Shown here one piece after another: positions 55,870 to 63,213 of a DNA stretch of 64,000 bases. The translations under genes were made by a program, and so were the position numbers. The notes under the pieces were generated by a model. The model made no database searches, was not told the origin of the DNA, and was given only the letters and a program-made list of their open reading frames with translations. Each line of letters starts with the position of its first letter. The stretch's first letter is position 1. The DNA lies in assembly GCF_030758415.1 (NCBI RefSeq), contig NZ_CP132334.1:1302001-1366000 (forward strand), in the 5' to 3' direction. Origin of the DNA: Parvularcula sp. IMCC14364. GTDB taxonomy: Bacteria; Pseudomonadota; Alphaproteobacteria; Caulobacterales; Parvularculaceae.

Positions 55870-55955
55870 CATGGCGGGGAGGCGGCCTGGTAACGGCATC
55901 GGGCCACGGTCTCAACAGGCCTGCGATACATCCAAGGCAGCAGGCTGGTGACGGA
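55870..55955 (+). repeat. Partial second copy of the dnaE2 3' end
   Basis: This stretch repeats bases about 53556-53636 of dnaE2; 26 bases (55895-55920) are identical to 53578-53603, and the rest differs by scattered changes and small gaps. It reads 'MAGRRPGNGIGPRSQQA', like the DnaE2 tail. Together with the real 3' end it brackets the palindrome region and the Xre-RES module. Confidence 0.75.
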
Positions 55956-56024
55956 CAAGGTGCTTTAGCGGGCCACGAAGATGACATTGAGGAAACTTTT
56001 TACGCCGACACTGAGCCGTCGACC

Positions 56025-56879
56025 TCAATTTATGTCGAGGGCTGCTCTCAGATAGGTCCAGATATCGGCCACGACCGTGCTCAGCGGGACGCCTTTGAGT
56101 TCGGTGCCGTCGGCGTAGGTCAGCCATTGCCTGGCCTTTGCCGGATCCTCTGCGAACGCCATGGAGAGACCTTGTGGCGCCTCAGTCGGGATAGGTGTAT
56201 TTCGGCGTTCGAACGTCGCCGCGATGGCTACGCACAGGTCGCCCGGCTCGATCTTGGTCGCGCTTGGAATTGCCCAGAGGTCATAGAAATCTTTCATGCG
56301 GCCGTTGATGAGGCCGAGCGCGACGACCGCCTGGAATTTCTCGGCGATCACCGTTGCCGGTGAATAGGCGCGGATGCGCGCGGGCTCGAAATCGAGGATC
56401 GATCCGTACTCGATCTCATAGTTTGGGTCGGGCAGGGCGTCACCGAAGCCAAGATCAATGGTGATCGGAATTTCTGTCTTGCCGAGATAGGCCACAGTTC
56501 GCAGGCGTTTGCCGCCATAGACCTGATTTTCGCGGATGTCGGTCGTGGTGATGGTGTCAATGCTGAACTCAAGACCGTCTCCGGCGTCGAGTGCCAGGAT
56601 TTCGGAGAAGATTGCGGTCAGCGCTGCATCGCCGGTTTGGCCGAACGCGAGGAAATCAATGTCGCGTGTGAAGCGGCCGGGATCGGTGGTCCAGAGGGTG
56701 ACCAGCATTCCGCCCTTCAGGACAAAAGTGTCACGGTACGGAGATTTGGACAGGCGGCAGATGAGCCACTCCAGACCGAACGCGACAAGCAGTGTCTAGA
56801 AGTCGCGGCCCTCTGACCGGGCAAGGTTCAGGAGGCGCTGGCGCACCGAAGCCGCGATGTTCGTTGGTGACTTAGCCAT
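56025..56879 (-). pseudogene. AbiEii/AbiGii nucleotidyltransferase toxin with a nonsense codon
   Basis: The frame begins at ATG 56879, eight bases inside the antitoxin gene's end, reads 'MAKSPTNIAASVRQRLLNLA...GRDF', then meets TAG at 56796-56798 (codon 28) where relatives have Gln, and continues 'TLLVAFGLEWLICRLS' and 'LKGGMLVTLW'. The remainder is normal: 'RFTRDIDFLAFG' (D-x-D), 'TIDLGFGDALP', 'VIAEKFQAVVALG' and 'MKDFYDLWAI'. Restart at 56708 would lose the Gly-Gly of the nucleotidyltransferase motif, so the toxin is probably dead or made only by readthrough. Confidence 0.85.
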
Positions 56880-57501
56880 TCGAGGTCAGTACCTCCAGAT
56901 AGGGGCGCATGATCTTGGCAGCGCCATAGTCCGCAGCGGCCTGCATGAGGACAGCTGGCGTGGCCTTGCGTTGATGGAGGGCCGCCTTGAGCGCCTCGAT
57001 CGCCACCGACCGATCAACCAGTTTCGGATTTCGGAAAGCATCCGCAATCGACTTTGGCACGGAATAGATGCGCACCTGTGTTCCGCCGATCTGATGTGCT
57101 TCCGCGCCATCGGAAAAGTAGGGCTCGCGGAACCTGACGACGCGCACCGGCGGATAGGCGATCGACGGCTCCCAGTCCTTGGCGCCAATCGCAAACCAGA
57201 CCTTGCGGGGCAGTTGGTCTGTCAGACCATGAAAGGCCAGTGCGGAGAGAAGGCAGATGACCGACCGCGGCGCCCGCTTGGTGACTTCCGCAAGATTGGT
57301 GTTGAGATCTGCTTCCGCATCGGCTGCCTGATAGAGGCCGCGACCAATCCGGGCGACGTCGCCAGCTTCCACCGCCCTTGAGATCGCGGTTGCGCTGACG
57401 CCAATCTCCCGCAGCTCGACCGCGCGGGCGATGTCGTGCTTGCGCAGATAGGCAAGGAGCCTTTCCTGCTGCGTTGCAGAGGGTGATGAAGCGTGTTTCA
57501 T
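56872..57501 (-). CDS. AbiEi-type antitoxin (type IV toxin-antitoxin)
   Basis: About 209 residues. An N-terminal winged helix ('LLAYLRKHDIARAVELREIGVSATAISRAVEAGDVARIGRGLY') is followed by the AbiEi C-terminal domain ('VICLLSALAFHGLTDQLPRKVWFAI', 'YSVPKSIADAFRNPKLVDRSVAIEAL'). AbiEi represses its operon and opposes the AbiEii toxin without binding it. ATG 57501 is chosen because family similarity begins there. The frame is intact while the toxin gene is not. Confidence 0.87.
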   Translation of the reverse strand: MKHASSPSATQQERLLAYLRKHDIARAVELREIGVSATAISRAVEAGDVARIGRGLYQAADAEADLNTNLAEVTKRAPRSVICLLSALAFHGLTDQLPRKVWFAIGAKDWEPSIAYPPVRVVRFREPYFSDGAEAHQIGGTQVRIYSVPKSIADAFRNPKLVDRSVAIEALKAALHQRKATPAVLMQAAADYGAAKIMRPYLEVLTSNG

Positions 57502-57680
57502 AATCTCGGACAAGACGCGTTTCTGTCCGAGGTTATGTAACACGCTGATTGGTATTCGTCGAGTGGGTGATCGGAGCAGCCCGACCCTGGTGCAATCGCA
57601 AGCTGGAGCCGTCACCGTAACTCGGCTACTCTCCTGTTGACGGACTCTCCATTCAAATGAGGGACCAATAGGGGCTCACG

Positions 57681-58055
57681 TCAGAGCCCCTGAGTGGCAA
57701 CAATTCCGATATAAGTTTGTCCGAGAGATTTTACGGATAAATCAATATTTTTAAGATTGGCATCAATCTTTCGATATGGACATAAGCTTAGCGCAAAAAT
57801 CCATTCTTCCTCACCGAGTTCAGATAAAAAATCCGCATAATCTCCGGATTGATCCATGTCATGATCTGACACATGCGAGGCAAGCATTATCGCGATTGTA
57901 AATTTTCTAAAATCCTGAAGGCTGGCTATTGTCAGCACAATGTGTTCTTGGCTGACCACTTGAGATAATAGATCGTATACTTCACTTCCCACGCCACGCT
58001 CAACAAATTCGCGGGCTTCAAACCTTTGTTTCATGACGAATTGCTGAAAATTCAT
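57681..58055 (-). CDS. Hypothetical protein downstream of higA
   Basis: A 124-residue acidic protein with no signal or membrane helix and no family I recognise. Its ATG lies three bases past the higA stop, so it is likely read from the same transcript as the HigBA pair. A third gene in such an operon may be an accessory or an unrelated passenger. Confidence 0.55.
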   Translation of the reverse strand: MNFQQFVMKQRFEAREFVERGVGSEVYDLLSQVVSQEHIVLTIASLQDFRKFTIAIMLASHVSDHDMDQSGDYADFLSELGEEEWIFALSLCPYRKIDANLKNIDLSVKSLGQTYIGIVATQGL

Positions 58056-58058
58056 TCA

Positions 58059-58358
58059 TTATGCTTTCGCAGGCTGAAATTTCATCACACTAATATCATC
58101 TTCTCGCTGACGCATATGATACGCATCGTATCGCACCTGCAAACGTAGTAATGTATCCATCTTTACACCAAACGCTTTTTCCACCCGCAAAGCCATTTCC
58201 GGTGAAAGCGAAGCCTTCTCATTCAATAAATTAGACAAGGCTGGACGACCTACGCCAAGCACCTCGGCAGCATCCGTTACTGACAAGCCATCGGGAAGCA
58301 CCGAACGCTTGATAAATCCACCTGGGTGTGGAGGCTTCATGCCTATTTTAATCGCCAT
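58059..58358 (-). CDS. higA: HigA-family antitoxin
   Basis: A 99-residue antitoxin: 'KPPHPGGFIKRSVLPDGLSVTDAAEVLGVGRPALSNLLNEKASLSPEMALRVEKAFG' is the VapI/HigA helix-turn-helix. It follows the toxin gene, the reversed order typical of higBA, and should repress the operon through the palindrome before higB. Confidence 0.9.
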   Translation of the reverse strand: MAIKIGMKPPHPGGFIKRSVLPDGLSVTDAAEVLGVGRPALSNLLNEKASLSPEMALRVEKAFGVKMDTLLRLQVRYDAYHMRQREDDISVMKFQPAKA

Positions 58359-58378
58359 AACTCTTACTCCTTTCGCGC

Positions 58379-58669
58379 TCAGTGGTAGTCTTCGTAATCC
58401 ACGTCATACAATTCATTCTCATCAGCATCGTATTGAAACGTGATCCGCCAGTTGGCCGTAACGTGTAAGCTATATGTGCCAGCGCGATCACCGCTCAGTA
58501 GATGCGGTTTGTATTTTTGCAGATCCATCACTTCATCCACGTCTTCCATATCAATTAGGAAGGCCATGATGTCGGTAATCTTCGCGAGGTAATCTTGCGG
58601 CAACCCCTTAGGATTGTTCTTCTCCACATAGTTGCGCAGGCCCTTATGGCGAATATTTCTGATCTCCAT
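58379..58669 (-). CDS. higB: HigB-family toxin (RelE/ParE superfamily)
   Basis: About 96 residues: 'MEIRNIRHKGLRNYVEKNNPKGLPQDYLAKITDIMAFLIDMEDVDEV' and 'SGDRAGTYSLHVTANWRITFQYD', the HigB mRNase fold with Arg residues near the C-terminal strand. ATG 58669 is chosen over an upstream in-frame ATG because it lies at the family start; the promoter palindrome comes right before it. Confidence 0.9.
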   Translation of the reverse strand: MEIRNIRHKGLRNYVEKNNPKGLPQDYLAKITDIMAFLIDMEDVDEVMDLQKYKPHLLSGDRAGTYSLHVTANWRITFQYDADENELYDVDYEDYH

Positions 58670-58693
58670 AATACAAATATAACATATTGTATT
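58670..58693. promoter_or_regulatory. Candidate HigA operator
   Basis: Seven-base arms AATACAA and TTGTATT, separated by ten AT-rich bases, directly upstream of the higB start codon. Position and symmetry fit autoregulation by HigA. Confidence 0.5.
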
Positions 58694-58737
58694 GTGTAAC
58701 GCAACGGGATACATTTCTAAAAATTAGGTCGTTAAAT

Positions 58738-59264
58738 ATGGAAAATCAAAGTTGTGAAAACGCTCAAGCAATGGAAAATGCACCGGTTTCTGAATCGGGA
58801 GCATTTAAGGAAATATTGGCGTGGTCACAAGGTCGTCCATCTTGGCAACGGGATACCTTAAGGCGGCTCGTGGTGAACGGTAACTTCGCGGATGACGATT
58901 TAAATCAGTGTTCTCCATTTGCATTGGAGGTGAGCCGTCATTTGTTCCGCTAAGTCAGAGCGATATTACCCCTGGCACTCTTCCGGGTGAACCGATTTCA
59001 CTTCTTGGGGTGGCAAGTCCTGTGGGCATTAACGCACTTGCAGCCGATCAGGCGCTGGAGCTTTTCGCAGAGTGGTTCAATGATCATGTATGGCGATAAT
59101 GGATCAGCAAAATCAAACAAAGAAACATTGAAAATCTTGTGTACCATGTCTGTTGACGATGAGGAACGCTACAAAGCACTCTGAGCGGATTTGTCGCAAG
59201 ATTCTAAGCACGCAATAGCACGGCTATCCTCATTAAGAGCGAGGCTAACGGACGCAAAAAATAC
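58738..59264 (+). pseudogene. AAA-type ATPase gene, decayed N-terminal fragment
   Basis: Pieces in three frames read one protein: 'AFKEILAWSQGRPSWQRDTLRRLV' (frame of 58738), 'SQSDITPGTLPGEPISLLGVASPVGINALAADQALEL' (frame of 58908), then 'GSMIMYGDNGSAKS' (Walker A, frame of 58987), 'DEERYKAL', a TGA at 59182-59184, and 'LSQDSKHAIARLSSLRARLTDA' to the IS6 end. The order matches large AAA ATPases with an N-terminal 'ILAW..RP.WQRDALRRL' block, which are often linked to defence or accessory islands. Two frameshifts, a stop and truncation by the IS make it dead. Confidence 0.7.
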
Positions 59265-60098
59265 GGGTCTGTTGCGTTGCTTATCATCCGGCGTGAGGAT
59301 GGAGGGATTTTTCAAAGGAGCTTGGCATGGCCAGAAACCCTTTTCGCGGGCATCGATTTTCACAGGATGTGATCCTCTGTGCCGTTCGCTGGTATTGCCG
59401 ATACGGTCTTTCCTATCGTGATGTCCGAGACCTACTGGCTGAACGGAGGATCATCGTTGATGCATCGACAGTGTATCGCTGGGTCCGCAAGTTCGGCCCT
59501 GAGATTGCCAAACGCAGCCAGAAACATCGCAGCTGGCGCGGTTTAGGCTGACATGTTGACGAGACTTATCTGCGGGTCGGTGGGCGATGGTGTTATGTCT
59601 GGCGCGCTGTCGATCAACGAGGCCAACTTATTGATTTTAGGGTCACCGCCAGACGAAATACGGCTGCAGCAAAGGCGTTTATGCGGCAAGCCCGAGACAA
59701 GTCACGGCTCTATCAGCCCCTCAGTATTGTGACGGATAAGGCACCCACTTATGCTCGGGTGATGAAAGAAATGAATGCGCGGATGCTCCCCGATGAGGCC
59801 ATCACGCATATTGATCGAAAATGGCAGAATAACCGCATCGAAAGTGATCATGCAGCCCTGAAGCAGAGGCTGAATCCTATGCGGGGTTTTAAATCACTCT
59901 CCTCAGCAAAGGCAGTATTGGCTGGGATTGAAGCCCTGCGAATGATCAAGAAAGGCCATGTCGTGAGGAAGTCGCCAGGACCCATAGGCGAAATCCGTTT
60001 TATCAAAGAGCTTTTTCCAGAAACGGCATAAGAAACTGGATCTTTATGCGAGATAGAAAATAAAGCTTACGCTGATCGTCCAGCAACGCAACAGACCC
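59265..60098 (+). mobile_element. IS6-family insertion sequence, copy 1 (transposase with stop)
   Basis: 834 bases with terminal repeats GGGTCTGTTGCGTTGC at both ends. It is the same length as copy 2 at 61574 and nearly identical; by eye I count about four single-base differences. The bases outside its ends are not an eight-base repeat, so it has recombined since insertion. Confidence 0.88.
59327..60031 (+). pseudogene. IS6-family transposase, nonsense mutation
   Basis: The frame matches the copy 2 transposase but codon 75 is TGA (59549-59551) where copy 2 has TGG (Trp in 'GLGWHVDETYLRVGG'). The first catalytic Asp lies just after the stop, so the product is inactive. Confidence 0.88.
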
Positions 60099-60506
60099 CT
60101 GCGGATGAATCAGAAGGAATCGGCCGTAAGGCCGATACTTTAGTTTTCTTGCAGTTTGTCAGCTTCACCCACAAACCATTTTTTTAACGGTTACAGCCGT
60201 GCTCGCGCTTTTCAAATCAACCTGCCAGGGCAGGGGGCGCAAGCGCCCAATTTGAAAACCCCTTGCGCGCGGCTGTCCCCTAAAAATGGCTTTGGGGTCA
60301 CACTGAAAACAGACGGCGAAGAAATTAGGGCAACGATCAGCTGCGCTGATCTTATGCCCAAAGAGCCGTATGGGGTTCCCTCAAAACAGACAGACAAAAA
60401 AAACGACTTTTGTCCATATGGACAGGTGACTATTGCCACGAGCAAGAAGGTGTGTTGCTATGGAACATAGAATGAACAAACGCCGCGTCATCCCTGGAAA
60501 GAAAAA
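60099..60506 (+). other. Stretch between IS6 copy 1 and the next gene
   Basis: A hairpin with 7-bp stem ATCGGCC and loop GTAA at 60119-60136 is followed by a T-rich stretch and may be a terminator. A 12-base palindrome GTCCATATGGAC lies at 60412-60423. Open frames here (60156-60470 plus, 60212-60445 minus) look accidental. Confidence 0.35.
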
Positions 60507-60824
60507 ATGACAGAGGACATATTTCGCCAGCTACAGCAAAATTCAGCGTCTATGGCCTTCAGAAACCCGCTATTCGATGAATTTAATTTGAAAGAGGCGC
60601 TTGCCGCAAGCGTCGAGATTTTAAGACGTGCCCAGGCTGAATGCTTAGAACGTGAAATAAAAGCCGCTGAGATTGCCCCAGCAATTAAGTTTCTATCGAC
60701 GCGTAGCGATAAGACTAAACTTCATTGCGAACGCTTCCAGGCGGCTCTATTGGAGCCAGACCAAACCATTCGATATGGAGCAACCAGCCAAGTCCTGGCG
60801 TTGATTGATCGACAAAGGCGGTAG
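60507..60824 (+). CDS. Hypothetical protein
   Basis: A 105-residue, soluble, helix-rich protein ('NLKEALAASVEILRRAQAECLEREIKAAEIAPAIKFLS'). A GGAAAG-like ribosome site precedes the ATG. No family recognised. It lies between the two IS6 copies, before the ParE-type pair. Confidence 0.5.
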   Translation: MTEDIFRQLQQNSASMAFRNPLFDEFNLKEALAASVEILRRAQAECLEREIKAAEIAPAIKFLSTRSDKTKLHCERFQAALLEPDQTIRYGATSQVLALIDRQRR

Positions 60825-60885
60825 GTTTTCAGGACAATAGGGCAGGGCTGGATTTATTAACCTCACATATGATACAATTGAAATT

Positions 60886-61071
60886 ATGAGTGAAACACAC
60901 ACAATAGACCTGACGGAAGAGGAAGTCCGCGAACTTCAGATTGCGCAAGAACGCCTTGGGCGTTTTGACGATACCCGTCTTGGTACAACCTTGGATCAAT
61001 TCAAAGGTTGGGTTGAACAACGAAAAACTGATCCACAGGCTCCATGCCCGAAACCTCAAATTATTCCATAA
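60886..61071 (+). CDS. Putative antitoxin of a ParE-type pair
   Basis: A 61-residue acidic protein ('DLTEEEVRELQIAQERLGRFDDTRLGTTLDQFKGWVEQRK'). No clear helix-turn-helix is visible. Its position upstream of and 28-base overlap with the RelE/ParE toxin gene mark it as the partner antitoxin. Confidence 0.65.
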   Translation: MSETHTIDLTEEEVRELQIAQERLGRFDDTRLGTTLDQFKGWVEQRKTDPQAPCPKPQIIP

Positions 61072-61373
61072 CAGTTCTTTTAGAGGTCTATGAAGACCTT
61101 TCGCGTATAAACGAATTTTACCGCATAATCGGCGCTGAGCTAGCCGAAAAGGCGATTGATTCAATCGAAAGCACGATTGATCAACTCGGTAATTATCCCG
61201 GCCCATATCGATATCCGCAGTTTAGAGGATCCCATGACTTTGATTTAAGGGAAGCTTATGCCCCTTTTGGAAAGGAAGGATTTCTTGTGCGTTATCGCGT
61301 TGATGACAAGAAAATGGAGATTGTCGTCTACAGAGTTCACCATGCTCGTGAAGATCGATTTTCTGATGAATAA
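61044..61373 (+). CDS. RelE/ParE superfamily toxin
   Basis: A 109-residue toxin-fold protein: 'VLLEVYEDLSRINEFYRIIGAELAEKAIDSIESTIDQLGNYP', then 'DLREAYAPFGKEGFLVRYRVDDKKMEIVVYRVHHAREDRF', the ParE pattern with its C-terminal Arg/His strand. ParE toxins act on gyrase, RelE toxins on mRNA; which applies is not clear. It overlaps the antitoxin gene. Confidence 0.82.
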   Translation: MPETSNYSITVLLEVYEDLSRINEFYRIIGAELAEKAIDSIESTIDQLGNYPGPYRYPQFRGSHDFDLREAYAPFGKEGFLVRYRVDDKKMEIVVYRVHHAREDRFSDE

Positions 61374-61379
61374 AAAAAT

Positions 61380-61395
61380 AAGGGCGTTAGCCCTT
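61380..61395 (+). terminator. Hairpin after the ParE-type toxin
   Basis: AAGGGC/GCCCTT stem with a GTTA loop, seven bases after the toxin stop. The stem is short and followed only by CTGA, so the call is modest. Confidence 0.4.
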
Positions 61396-61430
61396 CTGAC
61401 TTCCTGGCGAAGGACAGGGGTAGCAAGGGT

Positions 61431-61471
61431 CAAGTAAAATAGGACGGCTGCAAGCACCCGCATTTTACTTG
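61431..61471. repeat. Inverted repeat with 21-base spacer
   Basis: Ten-base arms CAAGTAAAAT and ATTTTACTTG are exact complements around a GC-rich spacer. It lies in a non-coding stretch between the ParE-type toxin and IS6 copy 2. The layout resembles plasmid transfer-origin or replication sites; no relaxase or replication gene is visible. Confidence 0.45.
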
Positions 61472-61573
61472 ATGCGCGCGAGGGGCAGCGCCCCTTAGCG
61501 TTTTGGTCTTGAATACCTGGTTTTTCTTCTGCGGCCGCGACCAGGGCGAGGGCCGGATGAATACGCTTTAGGT

Positions 61574-62407
61574 GGGTCTGTTGCGTTGCTTATCATCCGG
61601 CGTGAGGATGGAGGGATTTTTCAAGGGAGCTTGGCATGGCCAGAAACCCTTTTCGCGGGCATCGATTTTCACAGGATGTGATCCTCTGTGCCGTTCGCTG
61701 GTATTGCCGATACGGTCTTTCCTATCGTGATGTCCGAGACCTACTGGCTGAACGGAGGATCATCGTTGATGCATCGACAGTGTATCGCTGGGTCCGCAAG
61801 TTCGGCCCTGAGATTGCCAAACGCAGCCAGAAACATCGCAGCTGGCGCGGTTTAGGCTGGCATGTTGACGAGACTTATCTGCGGGTCGGTGGGCGATGGT
61901 GTTATGTCTGGCGCGCTGTCGATCAACGAGGCCAACTTATTGATTTTAGGGTCACCGCCAGACGAAATACAGCTGCAGCAAAGGTGTTTATGCGGCAAGC
62001 CCGAGACAAGTCACGGCTCTATCAGCCCCTCAGTATTGTGACGGATAAGGCACCCACTTATGCTCGGGTGATGAAAGAAATGAATGCGCGGATGCTCCCC
62101 GATGAGGCCATCACGCATATTGATCGAAAATGGCAGAATAACCGCATCGAAAGTGATCATGCAGCCCTGAAGCAGAGGCTGAATCCTATGCGGGGTTTTA
62201 AATCACTCTCCTCAGCAAAGGCAGTATTGGCTGGGATTGAAGCCCTGCGAATGATCAAGAAAGGCCATGTCGTGAGGAAGTCGCCAGGACCCATAGGCGA
62301 AATCCGTTTTATCAAAGAGCTTTTTCCAGAAACGGCATAAGAAACTGGATCTTTATGCGAGATAGAAAATAAAGCTTACGCTGATCGTCCAGCAACGCAA
62401 CAGACCC
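61574..62407 (+). mobile_element. IS6-family insertion sequence, copy 2 (intact)
   Basis: 834 bases with GGGTCTGTTGCGTTGC ends. It is in the same direction as copy 1, and the two bracket 1.5 kb carrying the ParE-type pair, like an IS26-style translocatable unit. No matching eight-base direct repeat flanks it. Confidence 0.9.
61636..62340 (+). CDS. IS6-family transposase
   Basis: A 234-residue transposase: 'RNPFRGHRFSQDVILCAVRWYCRYGLSYRDVRDLLAERRI' (N-terminal DNA binding), then the DDE set in 'WHVDETYLRVGGRWCYVWRAVDQ', 'SIVTDKAPTYARVM' and 'NNRIESDHAALKQR'. Full family length. Likely active, and could act on the ends of copy 1. Confidence 0.93.
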   Translation: MARNPFRGHRFSQDVILCAVRWYCRYGLSYRDVRDLLAERRIIVDASTVYRWVRKFGPEIAKRSQKHRSWRGLGWHVDETYLRVGGRWCYVWRAVDQRGQLIDFRVTARRNTAAAKVFMRQARDKSRLYQPLSIVTDKAPTYARVMKEMNARMLPDEAITHIDRKWQNNRIESDHAALKQRLNPMRGFKSLSSAKAVLAGIEALRMIKKGHVVRKSPGPIGEIRFIKELFPETA

Positions 62408-62874
62408 CTTCAAACCGAAGGCTTTTTCAACAGAATTCGCCAGAAACGATCATTCTGAAAGTCGCCTCTTAAGGTCTGCTTTTGCGCAAAACAGACATAT
62501 GAGGTGTCAGCTTCCCCGTGGATGAGATCAGCAAGCATTGAGGTCGACGGCTCTCCTGCGGGGGCAGAAATTGGGACGTTAAGTCTCAGTATCGATCTGG
62601 AGAAACGACCAAACTGAGTAGCATGTGCAGACCGAACCGATCTTTAAGGGCGCCAGTACCCTCGAAATGTCCCGGCTTGTCTATGGCATCGCAGACCCGG
62701 AGGATGATCAGACCAGCCTTTTGGACTACTATTCTGAATTATATGTAAGCCATATATATGCAATATGGATCATTGATAAATCATTTCTTGACAAATTGAC
62801 TCTGCTAACACATAAAGAGTTATAGACGAACCATATTATTGGGGTATGGCTCGCCAATAAACCAAAATGTGATC
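62408..62874 (+). promoter_or_regulatory. hipBA promoter region with two operator-like dyads
   Basis: No convincing gene; the open frame at 62625-62825 has no ribosome site or family. A -35/-10 pair (TTGACT at 62796, GTTATA at 62819, 17 apart) precedes hipB. Two related dyads flank it: CCATAT-N7-ATATGG (62750-62768) and CCATA-N9-TATGG (62831-62849), fitting HipB-type autoregulation. Confidence 0.45.
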
Positions 62875-63213
62875 ATGGCCCGCATCGACCAACGCACCTA
62901 TTCCCGCCAGACCCGCGAAGCGCTCACGTTGCTTGGCAAACTGATCCGCGCCTCCCGAAAAGAACGCAATCTCACTGCACAGGAATTGGCGGAGCGGGCC
63001 GGTATTTCCCGCAGTACACTCCAGCGCATCGAGAAAGGCCATCCGAAAGTCGAAATTGGCACGGTGTTCGAGTGTGCCGCCATTGTCGGCGTATCCCTCT
63101 TTGACTCTGAGCCCGGACGGCTGAGCGAGCGGCTTGCGCAAATACAGGACAAGCTCGCGCTTTTGCCAAAACACACACACAAACGAAAAAAAGCGGTCAA
63201 AGATGACTTCTGA
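62875..63213 (+). CDS. HipB-like antitoxin (XRE family)
   Basis: About 112 residues: 'LGKLIRASRKERNLTAQELAERAGISRSTLQRIEKGHPKVEIGTVFECAAIVGVSLF' is the helix-turn-helix, and the C-terminus is basic (KHTHKRKKAVKDD). ATG 62875 is chosen as the family start over an upstream in-frame ATG. It overlaps the hipA start by 11 bases; HipB represses the operon and binds HipA. Confidence 0.85.
   Translation: MARIDQRTYSRQTREALTLLGKLIRASRKERNLTAQELAERAGISRSTLQRIEKGHPKVEIGTVFECAAIVGVSLFDSEPGRLSERLAQIQDKLALLPKHTHKRKKAVKDDF

Noticed and set aside
59257-60106. Eight-base target duplication of IS6 copy 1
   Set aside because: Flanks AAAAATAC and CTGCGGAT do not match; nor do they pair with the flanks of copy 2.
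60156-60470. Open frames on both strands between IS6 copy 1 and 60507
   Set aside because: Composition and lack of ribosome sites or family matches suggest chance frames in non-coding DNA.
62625-62825. 66-codon frame before hipB
   Set aside because: It overlaps the promoter and dyads of hipBA and shows no ribosome site or known family.
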